A stretch of DNA of 64,000 bases from Shewanella sp. 1CM18E (GTDB lineage: Bacteria; Pseudomonadota; Gammaproteobacteria; Enterobacterales; Shewanellaceae): assembly GCF_023161665.1 (NCBI RefSeq), contig NZ_JALNTW010000017.1, forward strand, positions 1 through 64,000, in the 5' to 3' direction. A program made the position numbers and the translations under genes. Every line of letters starts with the position of its first letter. The stretch's first letter is position 1. Positions 43,268-52,554 of the stretch are shown here, one piece after another. The notes beneath the pieces are model-generated. The model did no database searches and had not been told where the DNA came from. It was given only the letters and a program-made list of their open reading frames with translations.

Positions 43268-44350
43268 CTAATTATAGTGTACCGGCTTTTCACCTATGAT
43301 AACTGGTACTTGGTAAGACTTGCCTTCACGGATCACTGTCATTGTGATTTTGGTACCTGGTGTGGTTTCTGCAATTCTATCCATTAGCATTTCAACGCCC
43401 GGGATTGCCTCACCTTCAAATTCAGTAATGACATCGCGAGGTCTCAGTTTAGCTTGAGCTGCTGGGCCATTCGGATCGATTTCAGTAATTACCACACCCG
43501 TTAAGTCTGGAATATTTAAAATCTGCGCCATTACAGGTCCAACTGCTTCACCGCCAATGCCTAAGGCACCACGAATAACACGACCATTTTTAATTAGCTT
43601 ACCCATAATGCTATGAGCTAACTTAATTGGAATCGCAAAGTTAATACCGTGACCGCCACCTTCGCCGCCAATTTGAAACGCTGCGGTATTGATACCAATC
43701 AGTTGGCCGGTAGTATCAATCAGTGCACCGCCAGAGTTACCCGCATTAATCGCAGCATCTGTTTGCAAAAAGTCTAAATAACCAGAGCTTAAGCCGTTAC
43801 GACCAGTCGCACTAATAATGCCTTGGGTAATCGTTTGTCCAAGGTTATACGGGTTACCAATCGCGAGAACGACATCACCAACTCGAGCTGGGATATTTAA
43901 GTTCAATGGCACAACAGGTAGATTGTCACCTTCAACTTTTAGCACTGCTAAGTCTGTTTCAGGATCTGAACCGACAACCTCGGAGGTGAACTTACGACCA
44001 TCTTGTAGCGCGACAACAATTTCATCTGCACGCTTAATTACGTGGTAGTTAGTTAGGATATAACCTTCTTTACTCATTATCACGCCAGAACCTAGCCCTT
44101 GCAGAGAGCCGGGGTTTAACGGTTTAGATTGATCAATACTCAAGCTATAAATATTAACTACAGCTGGTGCAGCGCGGCGTACGGCTTTAGAAAAAGACAG
44201 TTCACTACTGCTGGTCGATACTCGACTTGTTATACCGTTTGTTAGGCTCTGCCCTGTGATAAGCGGCAAGATAAAGATAATAACTGCAGCCATGATAAGG
44301 CCAAACAAAATGGCTTTACCGACATAGATAATAGCGTCTTTAATGATCAT
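43268..44350 (-). CDS. degS: Membrane-anchored serine protease DegS
   Basis: 360-aa periplasmic protease tethered by one N-terminal helix (about 11-31). Triad residues lie in TNYHVI (His), SDPETDLAVLKV (Asp) and GNSGGALID (Ser). One PDZ domain (about 255-355) with DLTGVVITEIDPNGPA. It cleaves RseA when unfolded porins bind PDZ, starting the sigma-E response. It follows degQ by 213 bp. Confidence 0.94.
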   Translation of the reverse strand: MIIKDAIIYVGKAILFGLIMAAVIIFILPLITGQSLTNGITSRVSTSSSELSFSKAVRRAAPAVVNIYSLSIDQSKPLNPGSLQGLGSGVIMSKEGYILTNYHVIKRADEIVVALQDGRKFTSEVVGSDPETDLAVLKVEGDNLPVVPLNLNIPARVGDVVLAIGNPYNLGQTITQGIISATGRNGLSSGYLDFLQTDAAINAGNSGGALIDTTGQLIGINTAAFQIGGEGGGHGINFAIPIKLAHSIMGKLIKNGRVIRGALGIGGEAVGPVMAQILNIPDLTGVVITEIDPNGPAAQAKLRPRDVITEFEGEAIPGVEMLMDRIAETTPGTKITMTVIREGKSYQVPVIIGEKPVHYN

Positions 44351-44496
44351 GGTCTGAGAGTAAATGCTGAAAAGATGAAATATATTAACATGTTTGGATT
44401 AACTTGTACTCAGTACAGCAAATAAAGCGGGCTTTGGGTTAATAAAGTCGCTAGTTAATGCATCAGATTAGTAGCTCTAAAGTCGGCAGCCTCTGA

Positions 44497-44530
44497 ATAA
44501 ATAGCCGAGCAAATTGGCTCGGCTATTTAT
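44497..44530 (-). terminator. Rho-independent terminator of degQ
   Basis: Perfect 14-bp stem ATAAATAGCCGAGC/GCTCGGCTATTTAT with an AAATTG loop between degQ and degS; degS therefore needs its own promoter or readthrough. Confidence 0.8.
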
Positions 44531-44563
44531 AGTAGGCACTTAACAATTAGCGCCTTGTCGTGT

Positions 44564-45916
44564 TTATCTCAAAATCAAATACAAGCTTGTGTTGTCACGT
44601 TTAATTTTAAGCGCGACAGAGCCTTTTTGATCTTCGAGTGCTGATTTTAGCGCTTTTAGACTATTGACCTTAGTGCGGTTTACACCAACTATGACATCGC
44701 CTTTTATTAGGCCACTCATTGCCGCAGGAGAACCCTGTGCCACCTCAGTTATTTCAACTCCAGAGTCGTTTGTCTCAAGTTTTGCGCCTTGTAGCATTGG
44801 GTGTACTGCACCCGCTGCAGCTTCGGCGGCTTGAGTTGATTCACCTAATATTGCGGTAACAGTCTCTTTATCACCATCACGAATTAGGCCAAATTCGACT
44901 TCAGAACCGGCTCCCATGGTGGCAACTTTTGCACGTAACTCTTGGAAGCTTTTAATGCTGCGGCCATTAACGCTTACGATAATATCGCCAACTTTAATTC
45001 CTGCTTTTTCAGCTGCACTATCGGGCATGACTTCGTTAATAAAGCCACCATGTTGGGTTTCGATACCAAAGCCTTTTGCAAGTTCGCTATTAAGATCTTG
45101 CCCCATTACCCCAAGTACACCGCGACGTACTTCGCCATGCTCAATAATTTGCTGTACTAGATTGTTAGCCATGTTGGCTGGGATTGCGAAACCAATACCG
45201 ACGTTACCGCCGCCAGGAGCAACGATAGCGGTATTAATACCGATTAACTCGCCATTAAGGTTTACCAATGCACCGCCTGAATTACCGCTGTTAATTGCGG
45301 CGTCGGTTTGAATAAAGTTCTCTAGCATCTCAATACCCAGACCACTGCGGCCCATAGCACTAACAATGCCAGAAGTGACGGTTTGTCCAAGGCCAAACGG
45401 ATTACCAATGGCTACAGCAAAGTCACCAACTTGCAGTTCATCAGAGTCTGCTCGTTTAAGCGCTGTAAGGTTTTTAGCTTTAATTTGTAGTAAGGCTATG
45501 TCAGATTCCGCATCTGCACCAATTAGTTTTGCCTCAATTTCACGGCCGTCGTGCAAACCAATAAGAATTTCGTCGGCACCTTCAATTACATGATTATTGG
45601 TGACTATATAACCTTCTTTGGCGTCGATGATTACGCCTGAACCTAGCCCTTTAAATGGGCGCTCTTGGACTTGTTCTCGAGGGGCGTTAGGACCAAAGAA
45701 GTATCTAAATGCATCGGGTACTTTTTGCTTGGATACATGAGTGCCAGATACAGCAACAGCGACAACGGCTGGCGTTGTTTTTTGTAGCATAGGTGCTAGG
45801 CTAGGTAGCTCTTGCCCGCCTACGGCTAAAGGAATGGCTGCTTGTGATACTGCAGGTGCCAAAGTCAAAGTGGCACTTAATAAGGCTGCTGAAAGTATGG
45901 ATAATTTTGTCTTCAT
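44564..45916 (-). CDS. degQ: Periplasmic serine protease DegQ
   Basis: 450-aa DegP/DegQ-family protease and chaperone. Signal peptide ends near SQA. Catalytic triad in NNHVIEGADE, AESDIALLQI and GNSGGALVNLNG. Two PDZ domains (about 255-345 and 360-450) make it an HtrA of the DegQ/DegP type; the place next to degS and the lack of a long Q-linker favour DegQ. A possible sigma-E-type promoter lies about 100 bp upstream. Confidence 0.93.
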   Translation of the reverse strand: MKTKLSILSAALLSATLTLAPAVSQAAIPLAVGGQELPSLAPMLQKTTPAVVAVAVSGTHVSKQKVPDAFRYFFGPNAPREQVQERPFKGLGSGVIIDAKEGYIVTNNHVIEGADEILIGLHDGREIEAKLIGADAESDIALLQIKAKNLTALKRADSDELQVGDFAVAIGNPFGLGQTVTSGIVSAMGRSGLGIEMLENFIQTDAAINSGNSGGALVNLNGELIGINTAIVAPGGGNVGIGFAIPANMANNLVQQIIEHGEVRRGVLGVMGQDLNSELAKGFGIETQHGGFINEVMPDSAAEKAGIKVGDIIVSVNGRSIKSFQELRAKVATMGAGSEVEFGLIRDGDKETVTAILGESTQAAEAAAGAVHPMLQGAKLETNDSGVEITEVAQGSPAAMSGLIKGDVIVGVNRTKVNSLKALKSALEDQKGSVALKIKRDNTSLYLILR

Positions 45917-46015
45917 TTATATTGCTCCAATTTCTCAAAACTAAATTGAACGGCGCTTATAATGAGTGCTGCGCTAGGCACTCATATGTTTACAAGCGCT
46001 CTCATTCATTATTGA

Positions 46016-46045
46016 TTCGGACTCAAGTGAGTATCAAAAAGTTCA
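46016..46045 (-). promoter_or_regulatory. Candidate sigma-E promoter of degQ
   Basis: On the minus strand TGAACTT (46045-46039) and TCCGAA (46021-46016) with a 17-nt spacer approximate the sigma-E consensus GGAACTT-N16-TCTGA. Transcription would start about 90 nt upstream of degQ. One mismatch in each element; unconfirmed. Confidence 0.3.
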
Positions 46046-46080
46046 TCAATTATTAACAAAGGTTAATTTATCCCTAGGGG

Positions 46081-46461
46081 TTACGCAGCCTCAGGTGCTT
46101 GCTCTTTTACGTCATCTTCTGTCACAGGCGTTTTTGTTAACGCTGCTTTGTCTGCAGGTTCTAGTGACTTAGTTGTTAGCTCTGGCAGTTTTTTATCAGT
46201 AATTGGCGAGGTAAAAAGAGGCGCCGCGTTATTCCACTGCTGATTAACCTTGTTAAGTTGCGCTGATAACTCTGCAAGCTGCTTGTAGTGATCATCAAAA
46301 TGATCTGACACTTCTTGCTTATATTGACTCAACTCTAGTTGAGTTTGCTCTAATTGTTGGTTGTTGCTCTTATGGTGATTGTTTTTTGCCAACAAAGTAT
46401 GGCTTACATAGCCAAATACGCCACCAATCACGAATGCGGCAAGGGTTAATGCCCACTCCAT
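46081..46461 (-). CDS. zapG: Cell-division/envelope protein ZapG (YhcB, DUF1043)
   Basis: 126-aa protein with one N-terminal helix (about 3-20; MEWALTLAAFVIGGVFGYVS) and a coiled coil (about 30-80; QLELSQYKQEVSDHFDDHY). The rest is low complexity with Pro, Thr and Glu. DUF1043/YhcB proteins link cell-envelope synthesis and division. Its position between degQ and zapE matches E. coli. Confidence 0.9.
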   Translation of the reverse strand: MEWALTLAAFVIGGVFGYVSHTLLAKNNHHKSNNQQLEQTQLELSQYKQEVSDHFDDHYKQLAELSAQLNKVNQQWNNAAPLFTSPITDKKLPELTTKSLEPADKAALTKTPVTEDDVKEQAPEAA

Positions 46462-46857
46462 ATAGACTCCTAATAATACTTATATGTTGATTGACCCAAA
46501 TATACATCGCAGATTTATGCCGCGGTACTGTTTAATTCAAAATACCTCGTCAAAGCACTTATATTGGTGGGATTTACATGATTCGGATGGGTAGTGAGGA
46601 TCTATAGCTGGCTATTGCTATGGTGCTTAGCAGTAAATAGAGTCATCCAAAAACTAAGCTTGTTCGTATAGCAGGGCTTATCAGTTAGAGGTAGTGAGCT
46701 ACTGCAGGGTTAATTATTGCTTGTAGGGGCTGCAGCTCGTAGCGAGGGTGCATTGCTGCTTTCTGGCATGATAGTATTTGCAAGCTTAAAAATAAGATAT
46801 CAGGCGGCTATTGATATAGCTGATTTGGATGAACCCTACAAATAGAGAAGTATTTAC
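46462..46857. other. Divergent intergenic region zapG/zapE
   Basis: 396 bp between the divergent zapG and zapE genes. Both promoters should lie here. I found no supported ORF, repeat or hairpin worth naming. Confidence 0.45.
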
Positions 46858-47967
46858 GTGTCGCAATTAACTCCATGGCAGCATTATCAGCAAGACTTAA
46901 CTCGAGATGATTTTTCACATGATGCGGCGCAAGAGCACGCCGTAAAACAGTTGCAACGAGTCTATGATGAGTTACTTGTTTTAAATTCTCAGACTGCCAA
47001 GAGTGGTGGGCTTTTTTCATTTTTTAGTAAAAAGCATAAACCTACGGTACAAGGTTTATATTTGTGGGGGGGCGTAGGGCGAGGCAAGACTTACCTTATG
47101 GACACTTTTTATGATGCGTTACCGGGTGATAAAAAGTTGCGGGCGCACTTTCACCGATTTATGCATCAGCTGCATATCGACTTAGCCGAATTACAAGGTC
47201 AGCAGGATCCATTGGTGAGTATTGCTAAAAAAATGGCATCTCAATATCAAGTGATTTGCTTTGATGAGTTCTTTGTATCGGACATTACTGATGCCATGCT
47301 GCTTGGCACTTTGTTTGAGTCATTATTTGCGGAAGGCGTAGCATTAGTGGCGACTTCTAACATTATCCCTGACGAGCTATATCGTAACGGTTTACAACGA
47401 GCGCGCTTTTTACCTGCAATCGCAGCGATTAATAAACACTGCGACGTAGTCAATGTCGACTCGGGAATAGATTACCGCCTACGAACCCTTGAGCAGGCCG
47501 AGATTTACCATTCACCGCTTGATGAGCTGGCTGAGCAAAATCTTAAAGAGTATTTTGCGAAGTTAGCACCAGAGTCTGAAATTTCAACCAAAGGGTTAGA
47601 GGTTGACGGCAGAGTGATAGATATTCGCCAGCAGGCTCAAGGTGTGTTGCTGATTGATTTTAGAGCCTTATGCGATGGTCCACGCAGTCAGCGAGATTAC
47701 ATGGAGGTCGCTCGGTTGTATCACACTGTGTTATTGAGCAATGTTGAGCAAATGGGTGAACAGTTAACTGGTGATGATATTGCAAGGCGATTTCTAGCTA
47801 TGGTTGATGAATTTTATGAGCGAAATGTGAAGCTGATAATCTCATCTGCAGTCAGCCTAGAAGATATATACACTGAAGGCTTATTAAGCTTTGAATTTAG
47901 ACGCTGCCGCTCAAGATTAACTGAGATGCAATCTCATGATTATTTGGCTTTAGAGCATATCCCGTAG
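46858..47967 (+). CDS. zapE: Cell-division ATPase ZapE (AFG1 family)
   Basis: 369-aa P-loop ATPase. Walker A is GGVGRGKTYLMD at about 71-82; Walker B is CFDEFFVSDITDA. Conserved AFG1 segments include HFHRFMHQLHIDL and TSNIIPDELYRNGLQR. It binds FtsZ late in division in E. coli. Start is a GTG at 46858. Located next to zapG and rplM, as in other gammaproteobacteria. Confidence 0.94.
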   Translation: MSQLTPWQHYQQDLTRDDFSHDAAQEHAVKQLQRVYDELLVLNSQTAKSGGLFSFFSKKHKPTVQGLYLWGGVGRGKTYLMDTFYDALPGDKKLRAHFHRFMHQLHIDLAELQGQQDPLVSIAKKMASQYQVICFDEFFVSDITDAMLLGTLFESLFAEGVALVATSNIIPDELYRNGLQRARFLPAIAAINKHCDVVNVDSGIDYRLRTLEQAEIYHSPLDELAEQNLKEYFAKLAPESEISTKGLEVDGRVIDIRQQAQGVLLIDFRALCDGPRSQRDYMEVARLYHTVLLSNVEQMGEQLTGDDIARRFLAMVDEFYERNVKLIISSAVSLEDIYTEGLLSFEFRRCRSRLTEMQSHDYLALEHIP

Positions 47968-48330
47968 ATTTCTGTTTAAAAATAATAGAAAACTGCAGCA
48001 GGATCGCTTATTGTTCGCGGCCAAAATTTTATGCAGCATAGGCAAAGCTCTTTATTAGTAGGATCTTTGGCCTGTTTGCTTGGTATTTTTTGAAATGAGC
48101 GCGCATAAACTGGCGGAATAAATTAAAACTGATAAGAATTAAACTAAAATATTAGGTGATTTTTAACTCAGCTTTGTCTATAATCCGCAACCTGCCCTCG
48201 TTATCCACCAATTAGGTGGAAGTTGTAAAGCTTATTCTTTGCTCGAAGGGGCGGGGAATGGCACTTTTTGTGTTTTTGCCAATAGTGGCTTAAGCATGTG
48301 AGACAGAATTTTAACATTGGGTTTTTGTAA
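47968..48330 (+). other. rplM promoter and leader region
   Basis: 363 bp. A TATAAT box is at 48179-48184 without a clear -35. The leader downstream has a CCACC/GGTGG hairpin around 48205-48220, a Gly-rich purine stretch, and an 11-codon frame (ATG 48258, stop 48291) with a strong ribosome binding site. In E. coli L13 autoregulates through the rplM leader, so control here is expected. Confidence 0.5.
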
Positions 48331-48762
48331 ATGAAGACTACTTTTACTGCTACACCAGAAACAGTCACTCGTGATTGGTTCGTCGTTGACGCCGAAGGTA
48401 AAACTTTGGGTCGTATCTCTACTGAAATCGCTGCTCGCCTACGTGGTAAGCACAAGCCAGAGTATACGCCTCATGTAGATACTGGTGACTACATCATCGT
48501 TATTAACGCTGATAAAGTTGCTGTGACTGGTAACAAAGCTAAAGGCAAAGTTTACTACTCACATTCAGGTTTCATCGGTGGCATTAAGCAGATCAGTTTT
48601 GAGAAGCTACAAGCTCATAAGCCTGAAATGATCATCGAAAAGGCTGTTAAGGGTATGCTACCAAAAGGTCCATTGGGCCGTGCCATGTTCCGTAAGCTTA
48701 AAGTTTACGCTGGTACAGAGCATAACCACGCTGCACAACAACCTCAAGTACTTGATATCTAA
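48331..48762 (+). CDS. rplM: 50S ribosomal protein L13
   Basis: 143-aa large-subunit protein with the L13 signature GRISTEIAARLRGKHKPEY and the C-terminal MLPKGPLGRAMFRKLKVY. First gene of rplM-rpsI. Codon use is biased as in highly expressed genes. Confidence 0.98.
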   Translation: MKTTFTATPETVTRDWFVVDAEGKTLGRISTEIAARLRGKHKPEYTPHVDTGDYIIVINADKVAVTGNKAKGKVYYSHSGFIGGIKQISFEKLQAHKPEMIIEKAVKGMLPKGPLGRAMFRKLKVYAGTEHNHAAQQPQVLDI

Positions 48763-48776
48763 ACGGGATTATAGCA

Positions 48777-49169
48777 ATGGCTGCAACTCAATACTACGGC
48801 ACTGGCCGTCGCAAAACATCTACTGCTCGCGTATTCGCTAAAGTAGGTACTGGTAACATCATCGTTAACAAGCTACCGCTAGACGAATACTTCGGTCGTG
48901 AAACTTCTCGTATGGTTGTTCGTCAGCCACTAGAGCTAGTTGAAATGACTGAGAAGTTAGACATCATGGTAACTGTAAAGGGTGGTGGTAACACTGGCCA
49001 AGCAGGTGCAATCCGTCACGGTATTACCCGTGCGTTGATGGAACTTGACGAGTCTCTACGTCCTTCTCTACGTGCTGCTGGTTTCGTTACCCGTGATGCT
49101 CGTAAAGTTGAGCGTAAGAAAGTTGGTCTACGTAAAGCACGTCGTAAGCCACAATTCTCTAAGCGTTAA
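48777..49169 (+). CDS. rpsI: 30S ribosomal protein S9
   Basis: 130-aa small-subunit protein: YYGTGRRKTSTARVF at the start, the GGGNTGQAGAIRHGITRAL motif, and the C-terminal KARRKPQFSKR tail that reaches the P site. It follows rplM by 14 bp and ends before a strong terminator. Confidence 0.98.
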   Translation: MAATQYYGTGRRKTSTARVFAKVGTGNIIVNKLPLDEYFGRETSRMVVRQPLELVEMTEKLDIMVTVKGGGNTGQAGAIRHGITRALMELDESLRPSLRAAGFVTRDARKVERKKVGLRKARRKPQFSKR

Positions 49170-49189
49170 TATTTCGCTTTCAGAGTTCA

Positions 49190-49218
49190 AAAAACCCAGC
49201 TATATGCTGGGTTTTTTC
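49190..49218 (+). terminator. Terminator of rplM-rpsI
   Basis: 12-bp stem AAAAAACCCAGC/GCTGGGTTTTTT with a TATAT loop, 20 bp after rpsI. Confidence 0.93.
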
Positions 49219-50164
49219 TTGCCTAAAGTTCAGCATAATTTAGACTCCTGACACTTATGCTTGCTGTCGGAAACAGAATTTATGCAAGCTCGCACTCCTC
49301 ATATATCTATTTACTGTTAGCCCATAGCTCATCTTACTTATTCCCGTTGACAGGCAGGCCTTGTAATAGTTTCGTAAGTTATTAAGTTTGAACTCATAAC
49401 CTAGTGGCAGAGCATATAAACTATGGTATTGCTTAGTTTAAAAGGCCTGAATTAACTTAGTTCTGCAATTTATCTACACAAGGCGGGCCTAAGCTTTGGG
49501 TAAGACCTGTTAAAGTTAGCAAATTCAGATTGCTTACTTAGCTGCGCGGTAGCTTTGTTGCCGATGAGTAGTGTTTATATAGAGCCATGTTAATAGAGCC
49601 TACTAACTTAAGAAGACCAGAAATTATGACTCGTCTAGCGTAACTAGCTGACCTGTTGTGTACTGCAGTTTCATAAATAGGAGTGTATTGCTTAGCTTGT
49701 TGAGTTCTAGCTGTTGCTAAGCAGGCAGGAGGAGGGCATTACTTCGGTGTATTAGCAGATGGCTCAGTTTGATTTTATTAAAGACATGTTCGTTGCCTAC
49801 TATACAAAATAGTTAGTTTTGTTTTTTAATCAGAAGCGCTAGTGTTGTTTTTGAATTCAAATTTACTGTTAAATGTTTAAGCCAAATCGTAAAGCTAAAT
49901 CGTAAATTTGGGGCTTGAGCATGGTTTGCTATTTGGTTACTAATCTTGGTTTTACTGCTTAGTTTTACACCTTAGTTTTACTGCTTGGTTTTGATATTTG
50001 ATGCCTGATTTGAGTTTATTTATTTTGGCAAGCGTTTCAATTTGAGTCGCTAAAGGTGAGTATTGCGCTAAAAATGACAAAATTTGATTGAGCATTTTTA
50101 CGTCGTGCTATGCGCAAATCTAGGTTTTATTCGCTATATTGTTCACCCTAAGGAACACAATGTT
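49219..50164. other. 946-bp gene-free region
   Basis: No credible coding frame is seen on either strand. Stops are frequent. It contains short degenerate direct repeats: AAATCGTAAA twice at about 49885-49906, and several TTAGTTTTAC/TTGGTTTTAC units between about 49946 and 49993. It lies between rpsI and a yjeT-type gene; in E. coli hflC precedes yjeT. It may be decayed DNA or a rearrangement junction. Confidence 0.5.
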
Positions 50165-50353
50165 ATGTCTTTTGAGTTAATCATGCTGACGTTAGGATTG
50201 GTGTTAATTATTGAAGGAATTGGACCACTTTTGTTTCCAAATCGTTGGCGAGCTTATCTGTAGGAAATTTCCAATCAAAATCAGCAGGTTCTGCGGTATA
50301 TAGGCGCTTGTTTGGTACTTGTCGGCGGGATATTGTTGATTATTTTTTCATAA
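50165..50353 (+). pseudogene. yjeT-type DUF2065 gene interrupted by an in-frame TAG
   Basis: Reading from ATG 50165, 32 codons encode a YjeT-like start (MLTLGLVLIIEGIGPLLFPN...), then TAG at 50261-50263, then 29 more codons in the same frame (EISNQNQQ... LVLVGGILLIIFS) to TAA at 50351. Together they make the usual 60-odd residue DUF2065 protein with two helices. The family position just upstream of purA is kept, so the TAG probably replaces a glutamine CAG. It is a nonsense pseudogene, a readthrough case or a sequence error. Confidence 0.8.
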
Positions 50354-50419
50354 ATTACTTGCCTACCGCCCCCATAGATCTGCTAAAATCCCGTTTTAAC
50401 CACTACCGTGCAGCAAATA

Positions 50420-51715
50420 ATGGGCAAAAACGTTGTAGTTCTCGGCACCCAATGGGGTGACGAAGGAAAGGGTAAGATAGTCGATCTTCTTACCGAACAG
50501 GCTAAATATGTCGTTCGTTACCAAGGTGGCCACAATGCTGGTCATACTTTAGTAATCGATGGCGACAAAACCGTTCTTCATCTTATTCCGTCAGGGATCT
50601 TACGCGATAATGTTAAGTGCATTATTGGTAACGGCGTGGTGCTAGCACCAGACGCACTGATGGCAGAAATTAACATGCTTAAAGAGCGTGGCGTACCTGT
50701 AGAGGAACGTTTATTAATTTCTGAAGCATGTCCTCTAATTCTACCATTCCATTGTGCTCTTGATATTGCTCGCGAAAAAGCGCGTGGTAATAATGCAATT
50801 GGTACAACGGGTCGTGGTATTGGTCCAGCATACGAAGACAAAGTTTCTCGTCGTGGTTTACGTGTAGGCGATCTGTTTGATGCAGAATTGTTTGCTACTA
50901 AACTGAAAGAAGTCATGGCTTACCATAACTTCATGCTGACTGAATACTACAAGTGTGATGCAGTTGATTACGAAGAGACATTGAAAGATGCTCTAGCAAT
51001 CGCTGACTACTTAAAGAGTATGTGCACAGACGTTTCTGAACTTCTTGATCAGGCACGTAAAGCTGGCGAACCAATTCTATTTGAAGGTGCTCAAGGCACG
51101 TTACTAGATATTGACCATGGTACTTATCCGTTCGTAACCTCTTCTAATACTACTGCCGGTGGTGTTGCAACAGGTTCAGGATTTGGTCCACGTCACCTAG
51201 ATTACGTATTGGGTATCATGAAGGCTTACACCACACGTGTTGGTGCAGGTCCATTCCCAACGGAATTGAAAAACGAAATCGGTGATTACTTAGGAACTAA
51301 GGGTCACGAGTTCGGTGCGACTACTGGTCGTAAGCGTCGTCCAGGTTGGTTAGACATTGTTGCGATGAAGCGCGCAGTGCAAATCAACAGCGTTAGCGGT
51401 TTCTGTTTAACTAAGCTAGACGTTTTAGACGGCCTAGAAGAAGTTAAAATTTGTGTTGGTTACCAGTACCCAGATGGAACTGTTGCAACTACAACACCAC
51501 TAGCAGCTGAAGGCTATGAGCAGGTTACTCCTGTTCTTGAAACTATGCCTGGTTGGAGCGAGTCTACTTTCGGTGCAACTTCTGTTGATCAATTGCCACA
51601 AGCGGCATTGAACTACATTAAGCGCTTAGAAGAGTTACTAGAAACTCCAATTGATATTATCTCAACGGGTCCGGATAGAAACGAGACCATGATTCTAGTG
51701 AATCCGTTTAGTTAA
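50420..51715 (+). CDS. purA: Adenylosuccinate synthetase
   Basis: 431-aa enzyme of AMP synthesis, forming adenylosuccinate from IMP, aspartate and GTP. The N-terminal GTP-binding loop GTQWGDEGKGK and the conserved segment QGGHNAGHT are present; the IMP/GTP site reads ATTGRKRRPGWLD. ATG 50420 gives MGKNVVVLGTQWGDEGKG; the upstream GTG at 50408 is discarded. Followed by a terminator. Confidence 0.97.
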   Translation: MGKNVVVLGTQWGDEGKGKIVDLLTEQAKYVVRYQGGHNAGHTLVIDGDKTVLHLIPSGILRDNVKCIIGNGVVLAPDALMAEINMLKERGVPVEERLLISEACPLILPFHCALDIAREKARGNNAIGTTGRGIGPAYEDKVSRRGLRVGDLFDAELFATKLKEVMAYHNFMLTEYYKCDAVDYEETLKDALAIADYLKSMCTDVSELLDQARKAGEPILFEGAQGTLLDIDHGTYPFVTSSNTTAGGVATGSGFGPRHLDYVLGIMKAYTTRVGAGPFPTELKNEIGDYLGTKGHEFGATTGRKRRPGWLDIVAMKRAVQINSVSGFCLTKLDVLDGLEEVKICVGYQYPDGTVATTTPLAAEGYEQVTPVLETMPGWSESTFGATSVDQLPQAALNYIKRLEELLETPIDIISTGPDRNETMILVNPFS

Positions 51716-51723
51716 TATATAAG

Positions 51724-51748
51724 AGGCCGCAATTAGCGGCCTTTTTAT
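51724..51748 (+). terminator. Terminator of purA
   Basis: AGGCCGC/GCGGCCT stem with an AATTA loop and TTTTTATT. Confidence 0.9.
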
Positions 51749-51890
51749 TGGCTTGCTTATCTAAGAGCACAGTGCTCAAGAAATGCGTTATACTGCCGAT
51801 GACTTAAAATAGAGTATATTCAAGTTACCTTTATGATTGGTGGCTTGTTACCCAAATATAAGCTTAACCTATTTGTCATTGAGAACCCTT

Positions 51891-52514
51891 ATGCTGCGTT
51901 ATGTATTGATTACTATTCTTTCGATATTATCTCTACCAAGTTTTGCTATGCCTAAAGCTGTTGATGTCTATACTCAGGAGCAGTTGGTTGAATTAATTCG
52001 CAGTAAACGTTATTTAACTCAAGTGCAAGGCGACGATTGTCAAATTGTCGAGGATATTGAAGCAAGGGCTGAGGTACTACAACAGCCTTTGTATCAGTAT
52101 CTTTGGGCAGAAATGCTCAATTATGGGATCTGCGTTAAGGCTAACCCGCCGCGCGGTATCGCCATGCTAAAAACCTCTGCAGAGCAGGGGAGTGCTGAAG
52201 CCATGGTTAGAATGGCTGAGTATTATCACGATGGTAAATTTGTCATCGAAGATAAACAACGCGCAGTGCAATATACATTGCCTGCTGCAGCGACGGGTGA
52301 TTTACCTGCGCGCATGATGTTGGTTCGGTTATTTGGTGAGGGCTATGGTAGTCCTCGAGATTACGAAGTGGGTTTTCATTGGCTATACAACGAAGTGTTT
52401 AGCGATGAAGCAACGCAAGCCGAAGCAATTAACTTGTTAAAGGTGTTAGAGGCAAAGATGCCGCCCAGCGCAGTTGCTAGGGCAAAGAAAGAGCACCTAA
52501 GAACGCCACAATAA
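51891..52514 (+). CDS. motX: Sodium-type flagellar motor protein MotX
   Basis: 207-aa periplasmic protein with Sel1-like repeats. The Met at 51891 begins a signal peptide (LITILSILSLPSFA); the open frame extends to 51837 without support. The mature start VDVYTQEQLVELI, the segment DCQIVEDIEARAEVLQQPLYQYLWAEMLNYGICV and the later GYGSPRDYEVGFHWLYN match MotX of Vibrio and Shewanella. MotX forms the T ring with MotY in Na+-driven polar flagella. It is upstream of rnr, as in Vibrio, away from other flagellar genes. Confidence 0.85.
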   Translation: MLRYVLITILSILSLPSFAMPKAVDVYTQEQLVELIRSKRYLTQVQGDDCQIVEDIEARAEVLQQPLYQYLWAEMLNYGICVKANPPRGIAMLKTSAEQGSAEAMVRMAEYYHDGKFVIEDKQRAVQYTLPAAATGDLPARMMLVRLFGEGYGSPRDYEVGFHWLYNEVFSDEATQAEAINLLKVLEAKMPPSAVARAKKEHLRTPQ

Positions 52515-52554
52515 ACATAACCTAAAGGGGTTATGCCAATAATTTGGAAAATGA

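Noticed and set aside
49219..50164. Protein-coding gene in the long empty region
   Set aside because: Stops occur frequently in all frames I followed, with no ribosome binding site or recognisable motif.
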